A stretch of 39,539 nucleotides of DNA, from the NCBI GenBank assembly GCA_023150895.1, contig JAKLJY010000077.1:1-39539 (forward strand). The letters are read 5' to 3'. A model generated the notes under the pieces. That model had not been told where the DNA came from. It ran no database searches and worked only from the letters and a program-made list of their open reading frames with translations. The stretch is from Myxococcota bacterium. GTDB lineage: Bacteria > Myxococcota_A > Bradymonadia > UBA7976 > UBA1532. Shown one piece after another: positions 1 to 7,581 of the stretch. Within the stretch, counting starts at the first letter, position 1. Each line of letters begins with the position of its first letter. Position numbers and translations under genes: made by a program.

Positions 1-638
1 GGCGCGCGAGAAGTGGGCGGGGCGGCGGCGACGGTCGGCGGCGCGGAGGCCTCCGGCGGGGGCTCGACGGGCTTCGGCGCGGGCGTGGCGCCGGGCAGGG
101 AGGCCTTGCCCGAAGCGACGTCGGCCAGCGTCGGGCGGGGGCGGTCCCGCGGCTTCTCGGCCGACTTGCCCACGGACATCACGGCCACGGCCGGCGGCTT
201 GACCTTGAGACCGCCCTTGCGACCGAGCTCCTGCACCTCGGAGGCCGACATGTAGGCGCCGAGCACCGCGTTGGGGTCGCCGCCGTCGTCGGCCACTCGC
301 TGCGCCATCTTCTTGACGACGTCCGGATTCGAGCGGCTCTGGGCGGCGAGCTCCGACTTCACGAGGTTGTCGAGCTCGGGGATGGCGACGTCTGAGCTCG
401 AGGCGATCTTGTCGAGCGTCGCGAGCATGCGGGCCAGGTCCTCCTGCATCTTGTTCTGCTCGGCCTCGTCGATCATGGCCTGCACCATGCCGACGCCCGT
501 CGCCAGGAGGATCAGAATGGACAGCGCGAACGCGATCTTCTTCGGCTTGTCGGGGTCGCGCTCGAGCCACATGCCCAAGAGCGACGAAAACCCGGCCACG
601 GCCAGACCGGCCAGGGAAATGATCAACCCAATGCTCAT
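1..638 (-). CDS. Two-helix membrane protein of unknown function (C-terminus cut off by window edge)
   Basis: This frame is open from an ATG at 638 to the window edge and gives at least 212 residues. A GGGAGG ribosome site lies 6-7 bases before the ATG, which supports the start. Residues about 3-24 and 36-54 form two hydrophobic helices joined by a charged loop (LERDPDKPKK). A probable coiled coil follows (about 57-80, starting DEAEQNK), then a helical soluble part. From about residue 150 the chain becomes a Pro/Ala/Lys-rich tail still open at the edge. I do not recognise a family. It lies 30 bases after the PfkB-kinase gene on the same strand, so it may be the last or next gene of the kinase/regulator operon. 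A role in anchoring a cytoplasmic or periplasmic partner is possible but not shown. Confidence 0.75.
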   Translation of the reverse strand, partial: MSIGLIISLAGLAVAGFSSLLGMWLERDPDKPKKIAFALSILILLATGVGMVQAMIDEAEQNKMQEDLARMLATLDKIASSSDVAIPELDNLVKSELAAQSRSNPDVVKKMAQRVADDGGDPNAVLGAYMSASEVQELGRKGGLKVKPPAVAVMSVGKSAEKPRDRPRPTLADVASGKASLPGATPAPKPVEPPPEASAPPTVAAAPPTSRA

Positions 639-668
639 TCGGAGCCTCCCGGTGAATCTCGGGGGTTT

Positions 669-1532
669 TTACGCTCCCGGCGAGGTCCGCGCAACCGAAC
701 GTCCGATTCCGGCGTCGCTGCCGTGCGCGCCACGGCGACCGAGCGCGGCGGCGGCCCGCGTCGCGGCAAACGCCAGCGCCGCTTCCGGGGCGTCTCCACG
801 GGCCAGCGCGAACGTCAGCGCGGCCGCGAAGGTGTCGCCGGCCCCGTAGGCGTCTCCGCGCTCGCCGCCACTGTCCGTCGGTGCCGCCGCCCAGCGACCG
901 CTCGGCCCGTCGTGGCAGGTGAAGCGCCCCCCGTCCGCCCCCTCCGTCGTCGCCACCAGGCGCGGCGGGGGCGACAGGTCACCGGGCGCGTACCGCTCGC
1001 CGGCATCGCGCGCGCTGTGGACGAGGGCGTCGAGGGCCACGCCGGCGGTCTGCAGGACGGGCAGCACGCGGGCGGTCGCGACGAGCACGCGGGCCGCGCG
1101 CGCTGCCCGAAGCGCCCGGGCGTCGCCCTTGCAGAAGTAGACCGCGTCGACACCGGCGAAGTCGGCCTCGGTGAGTCCGCTGCCGTCGACCATACCCGGA
1201 CCGACGCCGGCCCCGATCACGACAATCGTCCGCTCGGCGTTGGGGTCGATGAGCGTGATGGCCCGGCGTTGCGCGCCAGCGCGAACACCGGCGACGGTCA
1301 CCCCCAGGCCGGCGAGCTGGTCCGCCGCCGCGTCGCCGGTGGCGTCCGCCCCGAGGACGGTGTGCAGGGTCGCCCAGCCGGCGAGCCGGGCCAGCTCGGC
1401 CGCGGCCACGCCGCCACCGCCGGCGGCTTCGTCCCACCCGTTCTCGGCGTGGGTGATGACCCCCGGGTGGGGCGGCGCGTCGACGGGCAGGAAGCTCACC
1501 CATTCCACGTGCCCGACGACCACGACGCGCAT
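669..1532 (-). CDS. PfkB-family sugar/nucleoside kinase
   Basis: A 287-residue protein of the ribokinase/PfkB superfamily, which phosphorylates sugars or nucleosides with ATP in the cytoplasm. The C-terminal signature is clear: GDAYGAGDTF places the catalytic base at about Asp233 inside the anion-hole motif GAGD. The N-terminal Gly-rich signature is present in altered form (GGGGVAAAELARLAG near residues 36-50), where the Asn usual in this signature is Ala, so the substrate cannot be guessed. Length is near the family norm (about 300). The ATG at 1532 shares one base with the stop of the response-regulator gene (TGATG), so translation is probably coupled; a longer upstream reading would overlap that gene in another frame and is rejected. 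Its place inside a two-component operon is unusual. Confidence 0.88.
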   Translation of the reverse strand: MRVVVVGHVEWVSFLPVDAPPHPGVITHAENGWDEAAGGGGVAAAELARLAGWATLHTVLGADATGDAAADQLAGLGVTVAGVRAGAQRRAITLIDPNAERTIVVIGAGVGPGMVDGSGLTEADFAGVDAVYFCKGDARALRAARAARVLVATARVLPVLQTAGVALDALVHSARDAGERYAPGDLSPPPRLVATTEGADGGRFTCHDGPSGRWAAAPTDSGGERGDAYGAGDTFAAALTFALARGDAPEAALAFAATRAAAALGRRGAHGSDAGIGRSVARTSPGA

Positions 1533-1891
1533 CAGCGCACCCAACGGGCGAGCGCGGTCTCGATGTCTTCCAGCGTGCAGGGCTTCGCCAGAAAACCGTC
1601 CGGGCCGGTGGCCATCAGGCGCTCGACGTCGTCGGGCAGGACCAGCGCCGAGCAGACGACGATCCGCGGGACGCCCGCCGCGCGCAGGGCTTCCAGGGCC
1701 GGCTTCTGCGAAAGCCCCGGCATGAGCCAGTCCATCAGCACGAGATCGGGGCGCGTCTTGCGGGCGGCCTCGACACAGACGGCGGCTCCGGAGAAGACGG
1801 CGACGTCGCACCCGAGCGCCCGCAGCGCCGCGTCGAGGTACAGACGAATCGCGGGCTCGTCGTCGATGACGTAGACCAGGGGGCGGCTCAT
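1532..1891 (-). CDS. Single-domain response regulator (CheY-like receiver)
   Basis: A 119-residue stand-alone receiver. All expected residues are visible: acidic pocket Asp10/Asp11 (VIDDEP), phospho-acceptor Asp54 (LVLMDWLMP), Ser81 (VVCSA) and Lys103 (LAKP). No output domain is present, so it should act by protein contact or as a phosphorelay intermediate. Its start codon overlaps the stop of the upstream sensor kinase by four bases (ATGA) and its stop overlaps the start of the kinase-family gene downstream by one base. This makes the upstream sensor kinase its likely phosphodonor. The partner that reads its phosphorylated state is not evident. Confidence 0.93.
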   Translation of the reverse strand: MSRPLVYVIDDEPAIRLYLDAALRALGCDVAVFSGAAVCVEAARKTRPDLVLMDWLMPGLSQKPALEALRAAGVPRIVVCSALVLPDDVERLMATGPDGFLAKPCTLEDIETALARWVR

Positions 1892-3420
1892 GCGAGCGGC
1901 TCGCTCTCGACCCGCGGGGCCGGGACGTCGACGGTGAACGTCGCGCCCTGCCCGAGCCGACTCTGGACCTGGATGGTGCCGCCCATCGCGTTCGCCAGGA
2001 GTTGCGCGTAGGCGAGGCCGAGCCCGACGCCGTGTGCCGGCCCCGTGCCCGGATCGACTTGATAGAACGCCAGGAAGATGCGTGCCTGGTGCTCGGGCGC
2101 GATGCCGCAGCCGGTGTCGTGCACGCCGATGGTCAGGCGCCCGGCCACCCAGCGCACGACGAAGCGGATCTCGCCTTGCTGCGTGTGCGCGACGGCGTTC
2201 TGCATCAGGCGGTGCAGAATCTGGTTCAGCCGGCGACCGTCGACGACGAGGATCTCGGGGGCGGCCGGGTCGAGGTCGACCGTCACGTCCACCGGCGCAC
2301 CGCGCAGACTCGAACGCGCGGCCTGCGCCACGTCCGCCACCAGCGACGGGATGGCCGTCGGCGCCAGGTCCAGGGCCATCGCGTGCCGCTGCAACGCCTG
2401 GAAGTCCAGCATGCTGTCGACGACCCGCAGCAGCCGGTTCGCGTTGTCGTAGATGAGCTCCAGCGTCTCCTGGTCCTCCGGCGCGAGCTCGTGCGTCGGG
2501 CGACGCAGAAGCAGGCGGGTGAATCCGAGGATGGGGGTCAGCGGCGTGCGCAGCTCGTGGGAGACGGCCTCCAGGAACTTCGTCTTCAGGCGGTTGGCGT
2601 CCTCGGCGAGGCGCAGGGCGCCGGTCCGCTCGTCCAGGCTGCGGGCCAGGTCGTCGTTGAGGGCGTGCACCTGCGTCTCGACGTCGCGCTGGTGCGTCTC
2701 GTCGCGCAGCACGATCAGGCCGCCGATGTCCTGGTCGCCGGCGCGGACGGGTCGCAGCGTGGCCGCGTAGTGCCGCTTCTCGCCCGGATTCCGGCCGCCA
2801 CAGGTGATGTGGAGGTCATCCACGGTCTCGCCGGTGGCCGCCCGGTCGAGCAGGGATGGATCGGACCGCAGGGGGCCGAGCGCGGCCTCCGGGCCGGCGG
2901 CGAAGTCGAGCAGCGCGCGCGCGCCGGGGTTGCACAGCCGGACGGAGCCGTCCGGCGCAACCACGAGCACGGCCTCCGGGATGGTCGATACGATGCCGCT
3001 GAGGACGTCGACCTGCGTGCGCAGCGCCCTCTGTTTGCGATGACGTTCGACCGCGAACCGGATGCGGGCCCACAGCGTCGGCGCGTCGAGGCGTTCGGGG
3101 TCGAGGTGGTCCTGGGCGCCGGCGGCGAGAAAGGGCAACCCGTCGGGCGTCGACTCGGCGGTGCCGAGCGTCAGGACCGCCGATTGCTCCGTCCAGGCAC
3201 CGAGCGCGCGCAGGGCCTCGACGCCGTTGGCCTCCGGCAGCGTCGTGTCCAGCAGGATGGCGTCCGGCTTGAGGCCGGAGAGCGCCTGGCGGGCGTGCGT
3301 CAGATCCCGCGCACCGTCCCACATGCAGGCCCGGCCGGCGGCCTTGGTCAACAGCGCGCCGAGTCTGTCCGCCTCGGCCGGCCGATCCTCGATGATGAGG
3401 ATGCGGAGGGGTCCATCCAT
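1888..3420 (-). CDS. Soluble sensor histidine kinase, receiver-PAS-HisKA-HATPase
   Basis: A 510-residue cytoplasmic kinase with no membrane segment. Order: N-terminal receiver (about 4-125; Glu11/Asp12, acceptor Asp58 in ILLDTTLP), PAS-like sensor (about 136-245), linker helix, HisKA with His288 in FLEAVSHELRTP, and HATPase_c (N-box Asn408 in LMQNAVAH; G1 box DTGCGIAP near 435-442; G2 box GVGLGLA near 464-470). The receiver lacks the usual beta5 Lys (DHLDPE instead of a Lys-Pro pair), so its phosphorylation chemistry may be altered. A receiver placed before PAS suggests the kinase takes input from another phosphodonor as well as a cytosolic ligand or redox signal. GAGG lies 8 bases before the ATG. 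It heads an operon with the response regulator and the PfkB kinase. Confidence 0.92.
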   Translation of the reverse strand: MDGPLRILIIEDRPAEADRLGALLTKAAGRACMWDGARDLTHARQALSGLKPDAILLDTTLPEANGVEALRALGAWTEQSAVLTLGTAESTPDGLPFLAAGAQDHLDPERLDAPTLWARIRFAVERHRKQRALRTQVDVLSGIVSTIPEAVLVVAPDGSVRLCNPGARALLDFAAGPEAALGPLRSDPSLLDRAATGETVDDLHITCGGRNPGEKRHYAATLRPVRAGDQDIGGLIVLRDETHQRDVETQVHALNDDLARSLDERTGALRLAEDANRLKTKFLEAVSHELRTPLTPILGFTRLLLRRPTHELAPEDQETLELIYDNANRLLRVVDSMLDFQALQRHAMALDLAPTAIPSLVADVAQAARSSLRGAPVDVTVDLDPAAPEILVVDGRRLNQILHRLMQNAVAHTQQGEIRFVVRWVAGRLTIGVHDTGCGIAPEHQARIFLAFYQVDPGTGPAHGVGLGLAYAQLLANAMGGTIQVQSRLGQGATFTVDVPAPRVESEPLA

Positions 3421-3456
3421 GTCGTCGTCCTCGGCCCGCCCGGCAGGCCCTGGCGC

Positions 3457-3485
3457 CTCATGGCAGATTTCCGGGTCTCCGGCAA
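3457..3485 (-). promoter_or_regulatory. Possible sigma70-type promoter for the sensor-kinase operon
   Basis: On the minus strand TTGCCG (3485-3480) is followed after 17 bases by CATGAG (3462-3457). The spacing is right but the -10 box is poor. The start codon at 3420 lies about 35 bases further on. Confidence 0.28.
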
Positions 3486-3495
3486 GGGCTCCCCG

Positions 3496-3524
3496 TTGTC
3501 ACGGGCCGGTCCCCTGGGCATTCT
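3496..3524 (+). promoter_or_regulatory. Candidate promoter placing the transcription start at the ATG of the M3 peptidase
   Basis: TTGTCA (3496-3501), a 17-base spacer and CATTCT (3519-3524). A start site seven bases after the -10 box falls on the A of the ATG at 3531. No purine-rich ribosome site precedes that ATG. Together these suggest a leaderless mRNA. The -10 box matches only three of six positions (including A2 and T6), so confidence is limited. Confidence 0.35.
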
Positions 3525-3530
3525 GACCGC

Positions 3531-5609
3531 ATGACCGAACCGTCCGCTCCCGAATCCCCCGGCGCGCTCGCCCGGGACGCCGCCCATCCGTTACGGGTCG
3601 CCGAGCCGCGCGTCCCCTTCTCCGCCCTGCGCCCCGAAGACGTCGTCCCTCAGATGACGGCGCTGCTGGCGCTCGCCCGGGCCGGTGTGGCCCGCATCGC
3701 GGCGGTCGCCGACGCCGACGCCGGCGCGCCGGCGACCTACGAGAACACCTTTGCCGCGCTCGAAGAGATTGAACTCTCGGTCGATCGGGCCCTGGGCATC
3801 GTCCGCCACCTGGAGGACGTCGCGACGACGCCCGCGTGGCGCGCGGCGTATGACGCCGTCCGGCCGGAGGTCGCCGCCTTCCTCGACGGGCTGCCGCTCG
3901 ACGCCGGTCTGTGGGCTGCCCTGCGCGCCGCCGCGGCCGATCCCGCGCCGCTCGATTCCGTGCGCGCGCGCCACGTGCAGCGGGTGGTCGACGCCTTCCG
4001 GCGCGAAGGGGCGGAGCTCGCACCCGACGACAAGGCCCGCCTCGCCGAGATCAACGGGGCGTTGTCGGCGCTCACGGCGCGGTTCGCGCAGAACGTCGTC
4101 GATGCGACGGCCGCCTGGTCGCTGCACCTGCCCGACGAGACGCGCCTCGCGGGGCTTCCCGAGGCCGCGGTGGCGGCGGCGCGGGCCGAGGCCGAAAAGC
4201 GGGGTCGGGACGGCTGCGTCCTGACGCTCGCGATGCCGTGTTACCAGGCGGTGTTGACGCATGCGCTCGACGCCGACCTGCGCGAAACCCTCTATCGGGC
4301 CTACAACCGCCGCGCGACGGTGCCCCCGCACGACAATCGGCCGCTGGTGGCCGAGATCCTCGCCCTGCGTCAGCGCAAGGCCCGGTTGCTGGGGTTTGCC
4401 CACTATGCCGATTTCGTCCTCGCCGATCGCATGGCCGGGACGGGGGAGCGCGCGCGGGCGTTCGTGACGGATCTGCAGGCGCGCACGCAGGCCGCCTTCG
4501 AGGCGGAGGCCGCGGCCTTGCACGCCTTCCGCCGCGAGCTCGAGGGGGACTCGGCGCCCGCGCTCGCCCCGTGGGACCTCGCCTTCTACGCCCAGAAGCT
4601 CCAGCAGGCCCGGTACGCGTTCGACGACGAGCAGCTGCGCCCGTACTTCCCGCTCGAGCGGGTGCTCGCGGGGGCGTTTGCGCTCTTCGAACGGCTCTAC
4701 GGTCTGCAGGTCGTGCCACGACCGGACGTCGACACCTGGCACCCCGACGTGACGGTCTACGAGCTGCGGACGGAGACCGGCGCCTCGGCCGGGCTCTTCC
4801 ACGTCGACCTGTTCCCGCGGCCGACCAAGCGTGACGGCGCCTGGATGAACCCGTTGATGGTCAGCGCGCCCGGGGTGCCGCATCTCGGCCTCATCGCGGG
4901 CAACCTGAGCCCGCCCGTGGGGGACCGCCCCGCGCTGTTGCGCTTCGCCGAGGTCGAGACGGTCTTCCACGAACTCGGCCACCTGCTGCATCACCTCGTG
5001 AGCCGCGTGCCCGTCCGCAGCCTCTCGGGCACGAGTGTCGCCTGGGACTTCGTCGAGCTGCCCTCGCAGATTCACGAGAACTTCTGCTACTCGCCGGCGG
5101 TGATGCCGCTCATCTCGGGGCACTTCGAGACGGGGGAGCCCATGCCGCCGGCGTTTCTTCAGGCCCTCCGGCGGGCGCGCACCTTCCGGGCGGCGACGGC
5201 GCAGATGCGCCAGCTCGCGTTCGCCGATCTCGATCTGGCGTTGCACATCGATTACGATCCCGAGCGCGACGGGGACGTTCTGGCTTACAGCCGCGCGATT
5301 CTCCAGGCCGGCACCCCGGCGCCCTTGCCCGACGACCACGCGCTGGTGGCGGCCTTCTCGCACTTGTTCGCGAGCCCGGTGGCCTACTCCGCCGGGTATT
5401 ACTCGTACAAGTGGGCCGAGGTCCTCGACGCGGACGCCTTCGAGACGCTCGCGCCGGACGAGGGCATCGATCCCGCGGCCGGGCGGCGGTTCCTCGAGAG
5501 CCTGCTTTCGCGGGGCAACAGCGCCCCCCCCGAGGCGCTCTTCGAAGCGTTCGTCGGGCGACCGCCCTCGCTCGAACCGCTCCTGCGGCGCAACGGCCTG
5601 CTGGCCTGA
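3531..5609 (+). CDS. M3-family zinc oligopeptidase (oligopeptidase A / thimet-like)
   Basis: A 692-residue cytoplasmic zinc endopeptidase of family M3, which cuts short peptides and in many bacteria clears signal-peptide remnants. The zinc motif is complete: His480-Glu481-Leu-Gly-His484 (FHELGH), with the third ligand Glu509 in DFVELPSQ 25 residues after the HExxH. The C-terminal substrate-binding stretch GYYSYKWAEVLDADAF and the helical N-terminal half (a long alpha-helical lid, residues 1 to about 230) are typical, and the length fits (about 650-700). No signal peptide is visible. The ATG at 3531 has no ribosome site before it. The gene stands alone on the plus strand, divergent from the kinase operon and converging, after 18 bases, with the next gene. 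Confidence 0.95.
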   Translation: MTEPSAPESPGALARDAAHPLRVAEPRVPFSALRPEDVVPQMTALLALARAGVARIAAVADADAGAPATYENTFAALEEIELSVDRALGIVRHLEDVATTPAWRAAYDAVRPEVAAFLDGLPLDAGLWAALRAAAADPAPLDSVRARHVQRVVDAFRREGAELAPDDKARLAEINGALSALTARFAQNVVDATAAWSLHLPDETRLAGLPEAAVAAARAEAEKRGRDGCVLTLAMPCYQAVLTHALDADLRETLYRAYNRRATVPPHDNRPLVAEILALRQRKARLLGFAHYADFVLADRMAGTGERARAFVTDLQARTQAAFEAEAAALHAFRRELEGDSAPALAPWDLAFYAQKLQQARYAFDDEQLRPYFPLERVLAGAFALFERLYGLQVVPRPDVDTWHPDVTVYELRTETGASAGLFHVDLFPRPTKRDGAWMNPLMVSAPGVPHLGLIAGNLSPPVGDRPALLRFAEVETVFHELGHLLHHLVSRVPVRSLSGTSVAWDFVELPSQIHENFCYSPAVMPLISGHFETGEPMPPAFLQALRRARTFRAATAQMRQLAFADLDLALHIDYDPERDGDVLAYSRAILQAGTPAPLPDDHALVAAFSHLFASPVAYSAGYYSYKWAEVLDADAFETLAPDEGIDPAAGRRFLESLLSRGNSAPPEALFEAFVGRPPSLEPLLRRNGLLA

Positions 5610-5627
5610 CCGGGCCCGCCGTGGCGG

Positions 5628-7484
5628 TCAGCGCCGCCGACGCCGCCGACCCGAGGCGACGAGCCCCGCCGCGAGGGCGAGGCCGACGAGGCTCGCCCCC
5701 GGCACGCCCCGCGCCGGAACGCCCTGGCAGCCCGCGCTTCCACCGCCCCCGGACTGTTTGACGGCCCCCTGGGGGTCGTTCTCGTTCGTGAGACCGGCGT
5801 CGTCTCCCGCCGGACCGGGCCCCGGACCGACCGGGCCGCCGTCCGTATCGGGGAAGAGCGGAAGGCTGCCGCCCTCACCGCTGCGTCCGCCGGCGCCCCC
5901 GCCCGCGCCGCCGGCGCCGTTCGCCCCGCCTTCGCCCCCGTCTTCGTCCACCGGACCCACCGGGGCGGTGTCTTCACAGACGTCGCCGGTCTTGCGCAGG
6001 CAGTACCAGTCGTAGCGGTCCTGTCGGGGTCCAGGCACGGAGGGCACGCAGCAGAAGTCGGTGGGACAGTCGGCCGGGGCGTCGCAGGTCTTCGTGCAGA
6101 CGCCGACGCCGGCGTTCGTGCCGACACAGCGCTCCGTCTCGTTGGGATTGCAGTCCTCGAACGCCAGGCAGGATTCGCCGAGGCCCGCACCGGTGTCCGG
6201 CTCGACGGGCGGCTCGGGGGGCTCATTGCTGCCGTCGACGCTGGTGATGAGGTCGGGGGACTCGTACCCCGGCTCCGTCGCGTCCTCCTCCCACTGGTGT
6301 TCCCACTCGAGGCGCAGGTCGTCGACCGTCTGAATCGTCCGGTCGTTGATGGTGTCGTTGCGGCGCGCCGCGAGGATCACCGCCATCGACCAGACGTTGC
6401 GCGCGATGCCGTACTCGGGATCCCGGCGGCCCTCGGCGGCGATCACGTCGTCGAGCGAGACGTCGACCCGGGTGCCGCTGACCTCGACCTGGTCCTGCCC
6501 CGCCCCGCCGAAAATGGGCGGGTAGTGGGACGGATTGAGCTCCCCGTTGCGGTAGGTCTGCGAGCAGCTCCAGCCGCCGGCACCCGAGATGTAGAAGAAC
6601 GGTCGCACGGCCTCGGCCGGCGCGAAGCCCATCAGGTAGCGGTCGAGCTGGTTGAAGCCGAACTCGTAGTAGCTGTTGTCGGTGCGGTACGTCCCGTCCC
6701 CGTTGTCGATCCACTGGTTGCCTTCCATGGCCGAGTTGTCGGCGTCCATGAAGAACGACCAGTGCGAACAGTCGCGCCCGAGCAGGTCCAGCGACTCGCC
6801 GCGGCGCCCCTGGAAGGCGACGTGCGCGCCCCAGCGGTGCCCGAGCTCCTGATTGAACGTGAGCCGGCCGAGGGGGGCGTAGACGCCCGAGTACCCCCGG
6901 AAGCTGTTCATGAAGATGATGCCGTCGAGCGCGAGTCCGCCCCCGACATAGTTGAAGACCTCGTCACCCTGGCCGGAGTGCTGGTACCCGATGCCGCGGA
7001 CGTCGTTGGCGAGCGGCATGTAGAACGCCGCGAGGCTCTGCACCTGGAACGTCGTCACCACGGTGATGAAGTGCGGGTTCCGGTTCGGGTGGTTCCGGTA
7101 GAACGACTCGATGATCGACAGCAGGGCGTCCTGCAATTGCTGCGGGTCCTCCCAGTTGACGTCGAGCTCCCCGTTGTCCCCGCGCACCACGGTGATGTTG
7201 CCGTGGTCCTCGTTGACGAGTCGGCCCATCGGCAGCTTCAGCTCGCGGCGCGTGGCTTCGTCCGGGGGGGCGGGCCGCCAGAGCTTGTCGCGCAACAGGC
7301 GCCCGGCCTCGGTCACGACCGGGCTGCGGGTGTCGTCGCGGTAGGGCCGCAGCCCGGGGGGCGCCGGCGGCAGGGTGAACGTCGCGCTGCCCTCGGCCGG
7401 CGCCGCGAAGCAGGGCTTCGCCGGGAGGGCGAGCGCGAGCGTGGACAGAGCAGCGGCGGCAGCGAGCGGGTGAACGCGGCGCAA
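5628..7484 (-). CDS. Secreted metalloprotease-like protein with MYXO-CTERM-type tail; zinc motif altered
   Basis: A 618-residue exported protein read from TTG at 7484. That start gives a clean signal peptide (n-region MRRVHP, then an Ala/Leu h-region ending ...CFAAP) and has GGAG five bases upstream; longer readings add polar residues before the signal. The central domain (about 60-430) contains NQELGHRWGAH, which looks like a gluzincin HELGH helix but has Gln212 where the first zinc-binding His should be (Glu213 and His216 remain). A Cys-rich segment (about 455-520) follows, then a Gly/Asp/Pro linker, and the C-terminus is a single Cys, a hydrophobic helix and six or so Arg residues, as in MYXO-CTERM surface-anchoring tails. 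It is thus probably held at the cell surface. Whether it is an active peptidase is doubtful. Confidence 0.85.
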   Translation of the reverse strand: MRRVHPLAAAAALSTLALALPAKPCFAAPAEGSATFTLPPAPPGLRPYRDDTRSPVVTEAGRLLRDKLWRPAPPDEATRRELKLPMGRLVNEDHGNITVVRGDNGELDVNWEDPQQLQDALLSIIESFYRNHPNRNPHFITVVTTFQVQSLAAFYMPLANDVRGIGYQHSGQGDEVFNYVGGGLALDGIIFMNSFRGYSGVYAPLGRLTFNQELGHRWGAHVAFQGRRGESLDLLGRDCSHWSFFMDADNSAMEGNQWIDNGDGTYRTDNSYYEFGFNQLDRYLMGFAPAEAVRPFFYISGAGGWSCSQTYRNGELNPSHYPPIFGGAGQDQVEVSGTRVDVSLDDVIAAEGRRDPEYGIARNVWSMAVILAARRNDTINDRTIQTVDDLRLEWEHQWEEDATEPGYESPDLITSVDGSNEPPEPPVEPDTGAGLGESCLAFEDCNPNETERCVGTNAGVGVCTKTCDAPADCPTDFCCVPSVPGPRQDRYDWYCLRKTGDVCEDTAPVGPVDEDGGEGGANGAGGAGGGAGGRSGEGGSLPLFPDTDGGPVGPGPGPAGDDAGLTNENDPQGAVKQSGGGGSAGCQGVPARGVPGASLVGLALAAGLVASGRRRRRR

Positions 7485-7491
7485 ATCGGAC

Positions 7492-7527
7492 TCCGGGCAG
7501 ACGTGCGAATCGTAACGCCTGCCCGGA
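7492..7527. repeat. Inverted repeat flanking a -10 box (possible operator)
   Basis: TCCGGGCAG at 7492-7500 and its exact complement CTGCCCGGA at 7519-7527 are separated by 18 bases. The candidate -10 box of the gene starting at 7484 sits in the middle, and the arm next to the gene touches its GGAG ribosome site. This is the layout of a repressor site, or of a hairpin masking the ribosome site if transcription begins further upstream. Confidence 0.45.
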
Positions 7528-7536
7528 AAGCACAAA
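7509..7536 (-). promoter_or_regulatory. Candidate promoter of the MYXO-CTERM protein gene
   Basis: On the minus strand TTTGTG (7536-7531), a 16-base spacer and TACGAT (7514-7509; four of six consensus bases). Transcription would begin near 7502, leaving a leader of about 18 bases that carries GGAG before the TTG start. Confidence 0.35.
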
Positions 7537-7581
7537 CCGTACCGACCCGCGAGGGGCGGCGGGCGATTCTCTGGAGGGCGC

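Noticed and set aside
3591-5363. Minus-strand open frame of 590 codons opposite the M3 peptidase
   Set aside because: The plus strand has the full HELGH zinc site and family length; the antisense translation shows no motif.
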